This document shows, piece after piece, positions 18,072-26,990 of a stretch of 49,089 nucleotides of DNA (positions are counted from its first letter, which is position 1; the number at the start of each line of letters is the position of its first letter). The notes under the pieces were generated by a model. That model had not been told where the DNA came from. It made no database searches and saw nothing but the letters and a program-made list of their open reading frames with translations. The position numbers were made by a program, and so were the translations under genes. This DNA comes from Myxococcales bacterium. GTDB taxonomy: Bacteria > Myxococcota_A > Polyangia > Polyangiales > Polyangiaceae. The DNA lies in contig JANXLV010000357.1 of NCBI GenBank assembly GCA_025355005.1, forward strand, positions 1-49,089, given 5' to 3'.

Positions 18072-18279
18072 CATCGACTACGCAGCCGATGGCCCTTAAA
18101 AGCAAGAACGTGGCCATGGCTGCGGCCCGACCAAATCCCCGGACCGCGCGGGCAGTTAGGTCGCGGCGGGGTACATGTCACGGGTTTTTCCGCCGGCCGA
18201 CGACAGCCCAGCGGCTGCCCCAATGTTTGCGATTCACTCGACGCCGAGCCGCGAATGGGTCCACAATTCACGCGTCCAG

Positions 18280-19407
18280 ATGAATGACCAGGTTCGACGT
18301 TTGCAGGTCGCAGCACCAAGTCCGGTCGACAAACCGCGCGCGTTCGCGGACGCGCTCTCCGCTGCGAAGGGAAAGCACCTCCTCGTGGCGCTCCGCGGGC
18401 ATCCGGATCCGGATGGCATCGCTTCCGCCCTCGCGCAGGCGCACATTGCGCTGCGCCTCGGCGTGGCCAAGGTCACCATCGGTTACAGCCACGAGCTCTC
18501 GCACCGCGAAAACCGCGCGCTCGTGAAGCTGCTCAACCTGGACCTGAAGAAGCTGAAGAGCGTGAAGGACGCTGGCCAGGTCGACTACATCGCGCTCGTC
18601 GACTCGCACGACGTCGACCCCGACCTCGCAGACGCCGAGGGTCTCGAGGTCCTCACCATCGTCGACCACCACCGCGCGAACGCGCCGCCCAAGGCTCGCT
18701 TCGTGGACCTTCGTCACGACGTCGGCGCCACCGCGACTATTTTCACCGAGTACCTCTCCGAGCTCGCTCCGCTCGACGCCGATCAGGAAGACGACCGCCG
18801 CGTCGCCACCGCCCTCATGCACGGCCTTGCCACGGACACGGACGATTTCTCGCTCGGTCGCTCGGTCGATTTCCGCGCCTCCGCCTACCTGGCTGACATC
18901 GCGGACCGCGACCTCCTCAGCGATCTCTCGCGCCGCCTGATCGCGCCCTCTGCCATGGACACGATCGCACGTGCGCTCGCCACCCTCGTGGTGCGCCGCA
19001 ACTTCGCGATGGCCGGAGTGGGCTTCGTGCCGGACTCCGATCGCGACACCATCGCCCAGGCCGCGGACTTCCTCGTCCGTCGCGAGGACATCGACACTGT
19101 CATCTGCTACGGCGTCGTCGGCGAACGTCACATCGAAGGCTCGCTGCGCACGCACTCCGCCAGCGTCGATCCTGGAGCGTGGCTGGAGTCCGCATTCGGC
19201 ATGGACGACCGCGGCCGCGCGTACGGCGGCGGTCGCCGCGACAAGGGTGGCTTCCGCATCCCTATCGGCTTCCTCGGCCGCTCCACCGACCGCGCGCAGC
19301 TCTGGACGCTGGTCGAGAACGCGATGCGGCAGGCCCTTCTCCGCCAGCTCGGCGAAGAAGGTGGCTCAGCGACGGTGGCCGTGCCGCCTCCTCCGACCGC
19401 GACGTGA
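18280..19407 (+). CDS. DHH-family phosphoesterase (NrnA-like)
   Basis: 375 residues from this ATG. The DHH domain shows HPDPDG (41-46), VDSHD with Asp108 and VDHHRAN (DHH at 129-131), the metal ligands of the family. The C-terminal DHHA1 part reads IEGSLRTHS and YGGGRRDKGGFRI. NrnA-type enzymes degrade short oligoribonucleotides or pAp, and GdpP relatives degrade cyclic di-AMP; here there is no GGDEF, PAS or membrane segment, so NrnA-like is the best guess. Starts at 18175 and 18223 are also open; 18280 is preferred because it begins just before the first conserved helix. The stop is one base from the formyltransferase start. Confidence 0.85.
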   Translation: MNDQVRRLQVAAPSPVDKPRAFADALSAAKGKHLLVALRGHPDPDGIASALAQAHIALRLGVAKVTIGYSHELSHRENRALVKLLNLDLKKLKSVKDAGQVDYIALVDSHDVDPDLADAEGLEVLTIVDHHRANAPPKARFVDLRHDVGATATIFTEYLSELAPLDADQEDDRRVATALMHGLATDTDDFSLGRSVDFRASAYLADIADRDLLSDLSRRLIAPSAMDTIARALATLVVRRNFAMAGVGFVPDSDRDTIAQAADFLVRREDIDTVICYGVVGERHIEGSLRTHSASVDPGAWLESAFGMDDRGRAYGGGRRDKGGFRIPIGFLGRSTDRAQLWTLVENAMRQALLRQLGEEGGSATVAVPPPPTAT

Positions 19408-19408
19408 T

Positions 19409-20371
19409 GTGCGCGTAGCGTTCTTCGGGCTTCCGCTCGCGGCGCTGCTGCTCCTGCGTGACGGTCACGAGATCGTCTATGCGGGTGTGTGCAGGAAGGC
19501 CGCGATCGGCACGCGTCGGCTGCGGCGCGCGCTTCCCGGTCGCGTGGAGATCGTACCCAACCTGGACATCGCGAAGACGCAGGCGCGCATCCGCGACGCG
19601 GGCGCGGAGCTCTGCGTGAGCTGGTACTGGACGAAGAACATCCCGAAGGCGCTGCGCGAGACCTTTCCGCTGGGGACAGTCGGCGTGCACCCGTCGCTCT
19701 TGCCGCGGCATCGCGGCAGCGATCCGTTCTTCGGGGCCATCGATTCTGGCGACACGGAGACCGGCGTCACCGCGCACCGGCTCGAGGACGAGTACGACAC
19801 GGGCGCGATGCTCGGGAAACGTGCATTGTGCATCGATCCATCATGGAGCGCCTGGACGCTTGCAAAGAAGCTCGATCGCCCGTCCCTCGCGCTGCTCCGC
19901 GACGTGACGACCGCGTTCGCGCGCGGCTGCCCTCCCCATGAGGAGGCACAAGACGAGCAAAAGGCGACGCTCGCCAATGCCCCGGAGGAGGACGATCTCG
20001 AGCTCGATTGGACGTGGAGCGCAGAGCGCATCGTTCGCCGCGTACGGGCCGCAAGCCCGTGGCCCGGCGTCTTCACGTTCATCGGCGATCGCGCCGTGAC
20101 CATCACGCGAGCCGCGCTCACCACCGAGATCCCGAAGGCGCTGCTTCCAGGAGAAGCCACTGTCCTCGCCAACGGGACCGCCGCGGTGCGCGCGGGGGAT
20201 TCGGGTGTTCAGCTACTCGCGGGGCGCATGGAGGCGGCGAAGGCGGGGGAAGACGGGGATGCCGGGGGGGATGCCAAAGCGGATGCCAAAGCGGGTGCCC
20301 GCGATGACGAGGTTTCGCTAGGCGAGCGCGATCTCTCCGAGATCGTGGCAAACGCGATCGCTTTGCCATAG
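19409..20371 (+). CDS. Formyltransferase-fold protein with altered active site
   Basis: 320 residues from a GTG one base after the DHH stop. The N-terminal fold matches methionyl-tRNA formyltransferase and ArnA-type formyltransferases: MRVAFFG at the start, VHPSLLPRHRGSDPFFGAI, GDTETGVTAHRLEDEYDTGAML. In those enzymes an Asn-x-His pair plus a later Asp binds the formyl donor. Here His94 and Asp130 are kept but the Asn position is Gly92. The C-terminal part (WSAERIVRRVRAASPWPGVFTF) fits the substrate-binding domain of Fmt, followed by an Ala/Asp/Lys linker. It is probably not the main Fmt; it may use another acceptor or be inactive. It is coupled to the DHH gene. Confidence 0.82.
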   Translation: MRVAFFGLPLAALLLLRDGHEIVYAGVCRKAAIGTRRLRRALPGRVEIVPNLDIAKTQARIRDAGAELCVSWYWTKNIPKALRETFPLGTVGVHPSLLPRHRGSDPFFGAIDSGDTETGVTAHRLEDEYDTGAMLGKRALCIDPSWSAWTLAKKLDRPSLALLRDVTTAFARGCPPHEEAQDEQKATLANAPEEDDLELDWTWSAERIVRRVRAASPWPGVFTFIGDRAVTITRAALTTEIPKALLPGEATVLANGTAAVRAGDSGVQLLAGRMEAAKAGEDGDAGGDAKADAKAGARDDEVSLGERDLSEIVANAIALP

Positions 20372-20396
20372 CATCGGTGCTCTCAAGGAGAGTCCC

Positions 20397-21488
20397 GTGT
20401 CCGACCCCGTCACCACTGCCCGCATTGCGCGCGAATCACTCGCAAGGGGGCTGCAGGCGCTACAGTCCGATCCGTCCGTTCCGGCCGCACTGGTGGAGCT
20501 CGCGGCGCCGATCGCGCAGGCCATGGGTGCGCTCCACCAGATCGAAAAGTCGAATGGGACGCAGATGCAGCCCCATGCAGACCTCGCGCTCAACAACACG
20601 CGCAGCGCGCTCGCAGCGCTGCAGACCAACCCGCAGGGGCATCCGGCCGTCGCCGCTGCACTCGAAGCGGTCGCCGCCTCGCTCGGGCAGGTCCATCAGC
20701 TGACGAAGATGGCGCAAGGTCCCGCGGCCGCTGCCGTGCAAGGGCAGGCGCAGCGTCAGCCGTCGCAGCCGTCGTTTCCGCAGCAAGCGCAGCAGCCGCA
20801 ACCGCAGCCGCAACAGGCCCAGCAGCAGATGGCCCCGCAGCAGCGTCAGCAGCCATCGCAGCCTGCGTTCGTGCCGCCGCAGCAGCCGCAGCCGCCGCTG
20901 TTCGGTCAGCAGAGTCCCCAGCAAGGCGGTCAGCAGGCTCCCCAGCAGCAAGCCCCCCAGCAGCAGCAGCGGCCCGCGGGGACGCAGCCCGTCCAGCAGG
21001 CGTACGCTCCTCCGCCGCAGCAGCAGGCCGCGGCGTTCGCGCCCACGCAGGTCGCTCAGGCCGTCGCCGATCCATTCGCGCCGCCCCAGCAGCAGCGCGC
21101 GCCAGCGGCCGCTCCGCAACAAGGTCCTTCGCCCGCGCACAACGCAGCGCCCGGCGGCGGTCAGCTCTTCAACGCAGATCTCGGCGCGCACAGCGTGACG
21201 AACTTCTTCAAGGGCCTCTCCGGCAACGACATCATCGATCACGGCGGACTCTTCGTGTCGACGTACATGGTCCCGAAGATCGGCACGCCGGTCCGGCTCA
21301 AGGTCTCCCTCCCGGGCGGCTACGAGTTCGAGGCCAACGCTGTCGTGAAGTGGGCGCGCGAGGCCGCCGACGGCAGCGATGCACCGCCGGGATTCGGCGC
21401 GCAGTTCACCCAGATCACGCCGGAGGCTCGCCAGCTGGTCTATCGCTACGTGCGCAATCGCGAGCCCCTCTTCCACGACGACCTCTAG
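20397..21488 (+). CDS. PilZ-like domain protein with Gln/Pro-rich linker
   Basis: 363 residues. A helical N-terminal region (about 1-105) is followed by roughly 140 residues dominated by Gln, Pro and Ala, and then a C-terminal PilZ-like domain (about 255-360). It shows DHGGLFVSTYMVPKIGTPVRLKVSLPGG, FEANAVVKWAR and GFGAQFTQI, matching the myxobacterial PilZ-related domain recalled as TIGR02266. The RxxxR cyclic di-GMP motif of true PilZ domains is not visible, so ligand binding is doubtful. The GTG is well supported by AAGGAG six bases upstream. It is probably a separate unit after the formyltransferase. Confidence 0.86.
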   Translation: MSDPVTTARIARESLARGLQALQSDPSVPAALVELAAPIAQAMGALHQIEKSNGTQMQPHADLALNNTRSALAALQTNPQGHPAVAAALEAVAASLGQVHQLTKMAQGPAAAAVQGQAQRQPSQPSFPQQAQQPQPQPQQAQQQMAPQQRQQPSQPAFVPPQQPQPPLFGQQSPQQGGQQAPQQQAPQQQQRPAGTQPVQQAYAPPPQQQAAAFAPTQVAQAVADPFAPPQQQRAPAAAPQQGPSPAHNAAPGGGQLFNADLGAHSVTNFFKGLSGNDIIDHGGLFVSTYMVPKIGTPVRLKVSLPGGYEFEANAVVKWAREAADGSDAPPGFGAQFTQITPEARQLVYRYVRNREPLFHDDL

Positions 21489-21491
21489 TCG

Positions 21492-22262
21492 TCAGGTCTT
21501 CGTGCTCGCGAGCGCTGGGATGATCGCGCGGGAATCGTCCGTGACGACACCGTCGGCGCCGCGTCGTGAGAGCTCCATCGCCTCTTCGGGATCGTTGATC
21601 GTCCAGTAGTCCACGCCGATGCCGAGCGCGTGGCACTTGGTGATGAAGCTCCTGGTGTCCAACGTAATCGGACCTTGTTTTCTCGGGATCTGAGCGCGTT
21701 TGCCGACGAGCTTCATCCGACGCAGCAGCGCCTCCGGCAGCGCGCGCACCATGGCGATCTCCTGCGGACCGAGGCTCGTCTCACCTTCGTAGCGAAGACG
21801 ACGGATGCGGCGCAGGTTCTTGTCGGAGAAGCTCGCGAGGCGGACGCGCTGCGTGGCGTCGTGCGCACGGATGACCCGCAGCAGCGCCGGGACCATGTCC
21901 GGCTCCTCCTGCTTCGCGTCGATGTTGAGGAACACGTCCGGCAGGTCGGCGAGCACCTCCGCGAGCTCCGGCACACGGAACCGCGCATCGCCCTCGAGCG
22001 GAGGCGCGCCCGCCTTCGGGTGGAAGCCTCGCGCCACGTCCCACTCACGCACGCTGGCGAAGCTCTCGTCCTTGATCGCCCGATTCACGCCCGCCATGCG
22101 TTCGCCGGTGGGGTCGTGCGAGACCACGACCACGCCGTCTTTCGTCATGTGGCAGTCGATCTCCAGGGCGTCGGCACCGAGCTCGAGCGCGCGCCTGAAC
22201 GCCGGCATCGTGTTCTCGGGCAGCTCCACGCGCGCGCCGCGGTGTGCGTAGACGATCGTCAC
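21492..22262 (-). CDS. Glycerophosphodiester phosphodiesterase
   Basis: 256 residues. It hydrolyses glycerophosphodiesters to glycerol-3-phosphate and an alcohol. AHRGARVELPENT near the N-terminus holds the catalytic His7 and Arg8. EIDCHMTKDGVVVVSHD supplies Glu34, Asp36 and His49. The barrel continues with DVFLNIDAKQ and a C-terminal GIGVDYWTINDPEEA and GADGVVTDD, as expected. There is no signal peptide, so it is cytoplasmic. The GTG at 22262 is preferred: an ATG at 22295 would run into the divergent gene, while TACCAT sits seven bases before the GTG. It converges on the PilZ-like gene with only three bases between stops. Confidence 0.93.
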   Translation of the reverse strand: MTIVYAHRGARVELPENTMPAFRRALELGADALEIDCHMTKDGVVVVSHDPTGERMAGVNRAIKDESFASVREWDVARGFHPKAGAPPLEGDARFRVPELAEVLADLPDVFLNIDAKQEEPDMVPALLRVIRAHDATQRVRLASFSDKNLRRIRRLRYEGETSLGPQEIAMVRALPEALLRRMKLVGKRAQIPRKQGPITLDTRSFITKCHALGIGVDYWTINDPEEAMELSRRGADGVVTDDSRAIIPALASTKT

Positions 22263-22269
22263 GGCACAG

Positions 22270-22279
22270 ATGGTACACT
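22270..22279. promoter_or_regulatory. Overlapping divergent -10 elements
   Basis: The plus strand reads ATGGTACACT. TACACT (22274-22279) lies eight bases before the ATG at 22288; on the minus strand TACCAT (22275-22270) lies seven bases before the GTG at 22262. The two genes are 25 bases apart, so their promoters must overlap. Confidence 0.5.
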
Positions 22280-22287
22280 GCCGGCCC

Positions 22288-23220
22288 ATGGCCACGGGCC
22301 TCTACGAGCGCGTCTTCCACAGGTTCGTGCCGCGCTCCGCGCTCCGTCCGCGGGGCCGTGGGCAGCGGCCGCTTGTCATTCGCTGGCTCGGCACCGCGGG
22401 CTACGTGGTGAAGACCGAGAAGACCACGGTCCTCATCGACCCATTCGTTTCGCGCCATTCGCTCCTGGACGTGGCGCTGTTGCCGCTCGACGCGCGCGAC
22501 GTGGCGATCGACAAGCACATCCCGGATCAAGTCGACGCCATCCTGTGCGGGCATAGCCACTACGATCACATCCTCGATGCGCCGCGCATCGCGAAGAAGA
22601 CCGGCGCGCTCTTGGTCGGCTCCAGCTCCACGTGCGCGTGGGGCCGGCGCGAAGGCGTCTCCGAGGACAAGCTGGCCGTGGTCCCGCCCGAGGGCTGTTC
22701 GCTCACCATCGGTGACATCGACGTGCGGTTCATCCACAGCGTCCACGGCAAGGTGAAGATCGGTCCGTTCAAGGTCCCGCAGCTGTCGGGCACGGTGGAT
22801 GTCGCGCCATCACGAACTCCGCGCGCATTCCACTACAAGATGGGCGGCGCGTACGGCATCCACCTCACGTGCGGAGGCGTGGGCATCTATCACAACGGCA
22901 GCGCGGACCTCGTGGACGCAGAGCTCACCGGTGTTCGCGCGGACGTGCTGCTCTGCGGGCTGGCGGGCCGCCGCGCCACGCGGAACTACACGCGCCGGCT
23001 CATCGAGCACCTCGACCCCAAGCTCGTACTCCCTTCACACCACGACGCCTTCTTCGCCCCGCTCGAGCGCGGCTGCTTTCTTCTGCCTGGCATCGACCTT
23101 CCCGGGTTCGAGCGTGAGGTGAGGGATGCATCCGCGGCGGCGCGCCTGCTCACGCCAGACTACCTGGAGGACGTGATCGTTCCACTGGACGATCCCCGCG
23201 ATGCGTTCATCTACGACTGA
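22288..23220 (+). CDS. Metallo-beta-lactamase-fold hydrolase (UlaG/NAPE-PLD-like)
   Basis: 310 residues. The metal motif GHSHYDHI is at 88-95 (His89, His91, Asp93, His94), preceded by VLIDPFVS. Later ligands are in IHSVHGK, IYHNGSADL and LPSHHDAFF. The order and spacing fit the UlaG / NAPE-phospholipase D-like branch, which cleaves phosphodiester or lactone bonds. There is no signal peptide. Its divergent neighbour is a glycerophosphodiesterase, so a shared role in lipid head-group turnover is possible but unproven. The ATG at 22288 is supported by TACACT eight bases upstream. The 3' end overlaps the next gene by 20 bases. Confidence 0.87.
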   Translation: MATGLYERVFHRFVPRSALRPRGRGQRPLVIRWLGTAGYVVKTEKTTVLIDPFVSRHSLLDVALLPLDARDVAIDKHIPDQVDAILCGHSHYDHILDAPRIAKKTGALLVGSSSTCAWGRREGVSEDKLAVVPPEGCSLTIGDIDVRFIHSVHGKVKIGPFKVPQLSGTVDVAPSRTPRAFHYKMGGAYGIHLTCGGVGIYHNGSADLVDAELTGVRADVLLCGLAGRRATRNYTRRLIEHLDPKLVLPSHHDAFFAPLERGCFLLPGIDLPGFEREVRDASAAARLLTPDYLEDVIVPLDDPRDAFIYD

Positions 23221-26197
23221 CGCGGCACGCGCGCTCCTTCCAGCCTTGCTTGGGCTGTGTCTCGGAGGCGGCCTCATGGTCGCGACGGCAGGAGACGCGC
23301 GCGCGGGCTCCGACCCGCATGTCATCTACCAGACCATCCACACGAAGCACTTCAACATCACGTACTCGTCCCAGTCGCGTGAGGTCGGTGAGCACGTCGC
23401 CGCCATCGCCGAGAACATCTTCGAGGAGCTCTCTACCGACGTCGGCTGGGCGCCCTCAACGCCAACGGAGATCTTGCTCGCGGATCCCACGGATGCGGCG
23501 AACGGCTCCGCCACTGCGCTGCCGTACAACGCCGTGCGCCTCTACATCACCGCGCCCGATGACCTGTCGGCGCTGGGCGACGTGGACGACTGGTACCTGG
23601 AGCTGGTCACGCACGAGTTCACGCACATCCTCCATACCGACCACATCCGCGGCATCCCGGCGCTCATCAACGCGGTGCTCGGAAAGACGTATGCGCCGAA
23701 CCAGGTGCAGCCGCGGTGGCTGCTCGAAGGGCTGGCCGTCTATCACGAGAGCGCACGTACCAGCGCCGGCCGCCTCCGCTCTTCGGAGTGGAACATGTGG
23801 ATGCGCACCGACGTCTTGAACAACAACGTCGCCACGCTGGACCAGTTCTCCAACACGGTGCGCCGCTTCCCGCAGGGCAACATCTGGTACCTCTACGGCT
23901 CGTATTTTCTCGGCTGGATCGCGGAGACATACGGCGAAGAGGCGCTGCGCCAGATGGCGCACGACTACGGCGGCAACGTGATCCCGTGGGGCATCAACCG
24001 CTCGATCCGTCGCTCCACGGGGCGCACGTTCGAACAGTTGTATCCTGCATGGGTCGAATCCATGCGCCGCGAGTACGGTGCGGTCGCCGAAGCCGTGAAG
24101 AAGAAGGGCCTGCGCGAGGGCGTGCGCGTCACGCGTCATGGCCAGACGGCCACGCATCCGCGGTGGGTGCCGGAGGGGGTGCTCGGCGCGCACGGGCCGA
24201 CGCTCGCCTACTACGCGGAGGACGGCGACGATCGCGCGGGCATCCACACCCTGCCGCTCACGCTCGAACAGAGCGGCGCGGTTCGCGCGGACACACGCGC
24301 GCGCAGGCTCGTCGTTCGCAGCTCTGGCGACACAGCCGTCAGCTTCACGCGCACGGGCGAGACGTTCTTCAACTCGGTGGACATCTTCAACGACCTCTAC
24401 TCCTTCGGTGATCTCTTCAGCCTGCCGCCCAACCAGGCCAGCCCCAACGGCATCGAGCCCGCGCGAAACCGCATGACGAAGGGCTTTCGCGCGTTCGAGC
24501 CCGACGTGGACAAGAACGGTCGTCGCATCGTCTTCACCACGAACCACCGCGGCACCAGATACCTGCAGATCGCGAACGTCGCCTCGGAGCCGCACGTGCT
24601 CGAGGATCTTCATACGCTGGTGCCCAGCGACAAGTTCGAGCAGGTGTTCACGCCGCGCTTCTCCCCGGACGGCCGCTACGTGGCGTACAGCGTGTGGACG
24701 TACGGCGGCTATCGCGACATCCGCATCGTCGACACGAAGGACGGCTCGTTCCAGGAGATCGCGCACGACCGCGCGCTGGACGGCGCGCCCAGCTTCTCGC
24801 CCGACGGCAAGTACGTCTTCTTCTCCTCCGACCGCACCGGCATCATGAACGTGTACGCGTGGGACCGCGACACGCACGACCTCTTCCAGGTGACGAACGT
24901 GCTCACCGGCGCGTATCAGCCGGAGGTCTCGCCGGACGGACAGTGGCTCGCGTACGCCAGCTACAGCACCATCGGCTTCGACATCTCCGTCATGGCGCTT
25001 TCGAAAGCCGCGTGGCTTCCGGCGGAGCCATACGTGGATGATCGTCCGAGCCCTCCCGTGCTCACGCGGAAGGAGGCGGGCAAGCCCGTGCCGTACCAGC
25101 CGCTCCGCACGCTCTGGCCGCGCGCGTACACGTTCGGCGTTGCGCCAGGCGCCTTCGGCAACGAGACGGCCACGCTCACCGTCGCGAGCTCCGATCTCAC
25201 TGGCGTCCACGCGATCTCCGCGACCGCGCTCTCGGACCTCGAGCACCCGGAGCTCCAAGGCAGCTTGTCGTATGCGTACGGGCGCCTTCCGTTCGACGTG
25301 AGCGCCAGCGGCTACCGGCTCATCTCGCCGCATCCCGGCATCACGTTCGGCTCCACCACCGCGCCCACCGTGACGCAGGAGATCGTGGGCGCGACCACGG
25401 CCGTGAGCTACGGGCTGCCGCGCGCGTTCGACGCGCAGTCGTTCGCGGCGTCGTACTCCTTCGCGCGCATCGGCGCGAACCTGAACTATCCACGCACGGC
25501 GCTGGATCCGTACGAGACGCCCTCGTTCCCGACGCGCGGCACCGTCGGATCGTTGCATGTGGGATACAGCTATTCGGATGCGGAGCGCTACCTGTGGGGC
25601 GTGGGACCGGAGCGCGGCATGTCTCTCGGCGTCACGTTCGACTGGACGGACCCCATGCTCGCGAGCGACTACTCCGGCTACGTCGTCGCCACGGATCTCA
25701 CGCGCTACTTCCTGATGCCATGGCTCCGGCACCACTCCGTGGCGCTGCATCTGGGCATGGGCACGTCGAGCGGCACGTACCCGGGACGCGGAGCGTTCTT
25801 CCTCGGCGGCTTTACGGAGTTCCCGATCGTCGACACGCTGCGAAATCAGCTCGTCCAGGGCGGCTACGTCCTGCGCGGCTATCCGGTGGTCGCGCAGTAC
25901 GGCAGCACGTACGGGCTCATCAACGCGGAGTATCGCTTTCCGATCGCCAACATCGATCGCGGGCTCTCCACGCTTCCCGTGTTCCTGAACCGCATCACGG
26001 GCGACGTCTTCTCCGACTGGGGGACCGCCTTCAACGATGCGAACGACGCAAAGTTCAAGCTCGGCTCGGGCGCGGAGATCCAGTTCGAGAGCACCATGGG
26101 CTACATCGCCCAGTTCATCTTCCGACTTGGCTATGCGCATGGCTTTCAGTCGCTCGGGACGGACAAGCTCTATTTCCTGGCCGCTGTTCCCTACTGA
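23201..26197 (+). CDS. Predicted surface fusion: MA-type zinc peptidase, TolB-like propeller, beta-barrel
   Basis: 998 residues with a signal peptide to about residue 35. Residues 40-300 resemble the peptidase MA family: LVTHEFTHILH holds HExxH (His138-His142) and WLLEGLAVYHES supplies Glu176, the third gluzincin zinc ligand. Residues about 410-610 carry TolB/WD40-like blades with FSPDGRYVAY, FSPDGKYVFF and VSPDGQWLAY. From about 640 the chain is alternating beta strands with GYVLRGYPV, AEYRFPI and an aromatic C-terminal end, like an Omp85/BamA surface-antigen barrel. It is probably an outer-membrane-anchored peptidase or binding protein. The start lies 20 bases inside the metallo-beta-lactamase gene. 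Domain borders are by eye. Confidence 0.88.
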   Translation: MRSSTTDAARALLPALLGLCLGGGLMVATAGDARAGSDPHVIYQTIHTKHFNITYSSQSREVGEHVAAIAENIFEELSTDVGWAPSTPTEILLADPTDAANGSATALPYNAVRLYITAPDDLSALGDVDDWYLELVTHEFTHILHTDHIRGIPALINAVLGKTYAPNQVQPRWLLEGLAVYHESARTSAGRLRSSEWNMWMRTDVLNNNVATLDQFSNTVRRFPQGNIWYLYGSYFLGWIAETYGEEALRQMAHDYGGNVIPWGINRSIRRSTGRTFEQLYPAWVESMRREYGAVAEAVKKKGLREGVRVTRHGQTATHPRWVPEGVLGAHGPTLAYYAEDGDDRAGIHTLPLTLEQSGAVRADTRARRLVVRSSGDTAVSFTRTGETFFNSVDIFNDLYSFGDLFSLPPNQASPNGIEPARNRMTKGFRAFEPDVDKNGRRIVFTTNHRGTRYLQIANVASEPHVLEDLHTLVPSDKFEQVFTPRFSPDGRYVAYSVWTYGGYRDIRIVDTKDGSFQEIAHDRALDGAPSFSPDGKYVFFSSDRTGIMNVYAWDRDTHDLFQVTNVLTGAYQPEVSPDGQWLAYASYSTIGFDISVMALSKAAWLPAEPYVDDRPSPPVLTRKEAGKPVPYQPLRTLWPRAYTFGVAPGAFGNETATLTVASSDLTGVHAISATALSDLEHPELQGSLSYAYGRLPFDVSASGYRLISPHPGITFGSTTAPTVTQEIVGATTAVSYGLPRAFDAQSFAASYSFARIGANLNYPRTALDPYETPSFPTRGTVGSLHVGYSYSDAERYLWGVGPERGMSLGVTFDWTDPMLASDYSGYVVATDLTRYFLMPWLRHHSVALHLGMGTSSGTYPGRGAFFLGGFTEFPIVDTLRNQLVQGGYVLRGYPVVAQYGSTYGLINAEYRFPIANIDRGLSTLPVFLNRITGDVFSDWGTAFNDANDAKFKLGSGAEIQFESTMGYIAQFIFRLGYAHGFQSLGTDKLYFLAAVPY

Positions 26198-26253
26198 TTT
26201 CGACGCGACAAATTTGGCCCAGTCGCGGCGACTCTGGGAGGGTCGTCTCCACC

Positions 26254-26985
26254 ATGCGCGCAGCCATACTCCTCGGATTCCTTCTTCTTGCTCCCGCATG
26301 CGTGGGGCAGACCCCGCCCGCGCGCGCGCAGGAAGCCGCCAACGAGCTCAACACGAACCAGCGCTTCGGGCGCATGGAGCTCGTCGCCGAGCGCGTATCC
26401 GAGGCGTCGCGCGAAAAGTTCTTCGAGCGCCGCAAGCAGTGGGGCGGTCGCATCCAGGTCGCCGACACCGAGGTGATGGCGTTCAAGATGAAGGGCGACT
26501 CGAACGCCGAGGTCTTGATCAAGATCGGCTGGTACCGCGTGGACGAAGGCGATCTGCACCAGACGGTCCTCAAGCAGTCGTGGAAGGACTTCAAGGGCGC
26601 CTGGAAGCTCACGAACGAGGAGCGCACCGACGGCGACCTGGGTCTGCTCGGCGAGGCAAGCGAGCCCGCGCACGTCGACGCGGCCGCCGCGAAAGAGACC
26701 TCCGAGCGCCACACCACGAACAAGCGTCGCTTCACCACGATTCGACTGGGTCAGGAGGGCGCTGAGCCCACTGCCGCTCCGCCGGAGGAGATGGAGCCGC
26801 CGGTCGAGCCCGGGAACGGCGCAAAGACGGACGCGCAACCCGCGAAGGCCGAAGCGCAGCCTGCGAAGCCCGATGCGATGAAGACGGATGCTCCCGCAAA
26901 GAGCGACGCACAAAACACGAAGGCCGAGCCGCCAAGGACCGATTCCGCAGAATCAGCCCGGCGCCCGGCCTCGGGCACACCCTAA
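26254..26985 (+). CDS. Probable lipoprotein with a Lys/Ala/Pro-rich tail
   Basis: 243 residues. MRAAILLGFLLLAPAC looks like a lipoprotein signal, though Ala-Pro-Ala before Cys16 is a weak lipobox. The middle (35-150) is a compact domain (NQRFGRMELVAERV, IQVADTEVMAFKMKG, VLIKIGWYRVDEGDL). The last 80 residues are low complexity with repeated short units such as KTDAQPAK and KAEAQPAK, and no fold. No family is recognised. The ATG is supported by GGGAGGG about 13 bases upstream and by the signal sequence; it probably follows the surface fusion gene as a second unit. The basic-protein gene converges on it, five bases away. Confidence 0.78.
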   Translation: MRAAILLGFLLLAPACVGQTPPARAQEAANELNTNQRFGRMELVAERVSEASREKFFERRKQWGGRIQVADTEVMAFKMKGDSNAEVLIKIGWYRVDEGDLHQTVLKQSWKDFKGAWKLTNEERTDGDLGLLGEASEPAHVDAAAAKETSERHTTNKRRFTTIRLGQEGAEPTAAPPEEMEPPVEPGNGAKTDAQPAKAEAQPAKPDAMKTDAPAKSDAQNTKAEPPRTDSAESARRPASGTP

Positions 26986-26990
26986 GAGAG

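Noticed and set aside
23456..26299. 947-codon open frame opposite the peptidase/propeller/barrel gene.
   Set aside because: Arg/Val/His-rich composition without domains, as expected opposite a GC-rich gene; the plus-strand frame has clear motifs.
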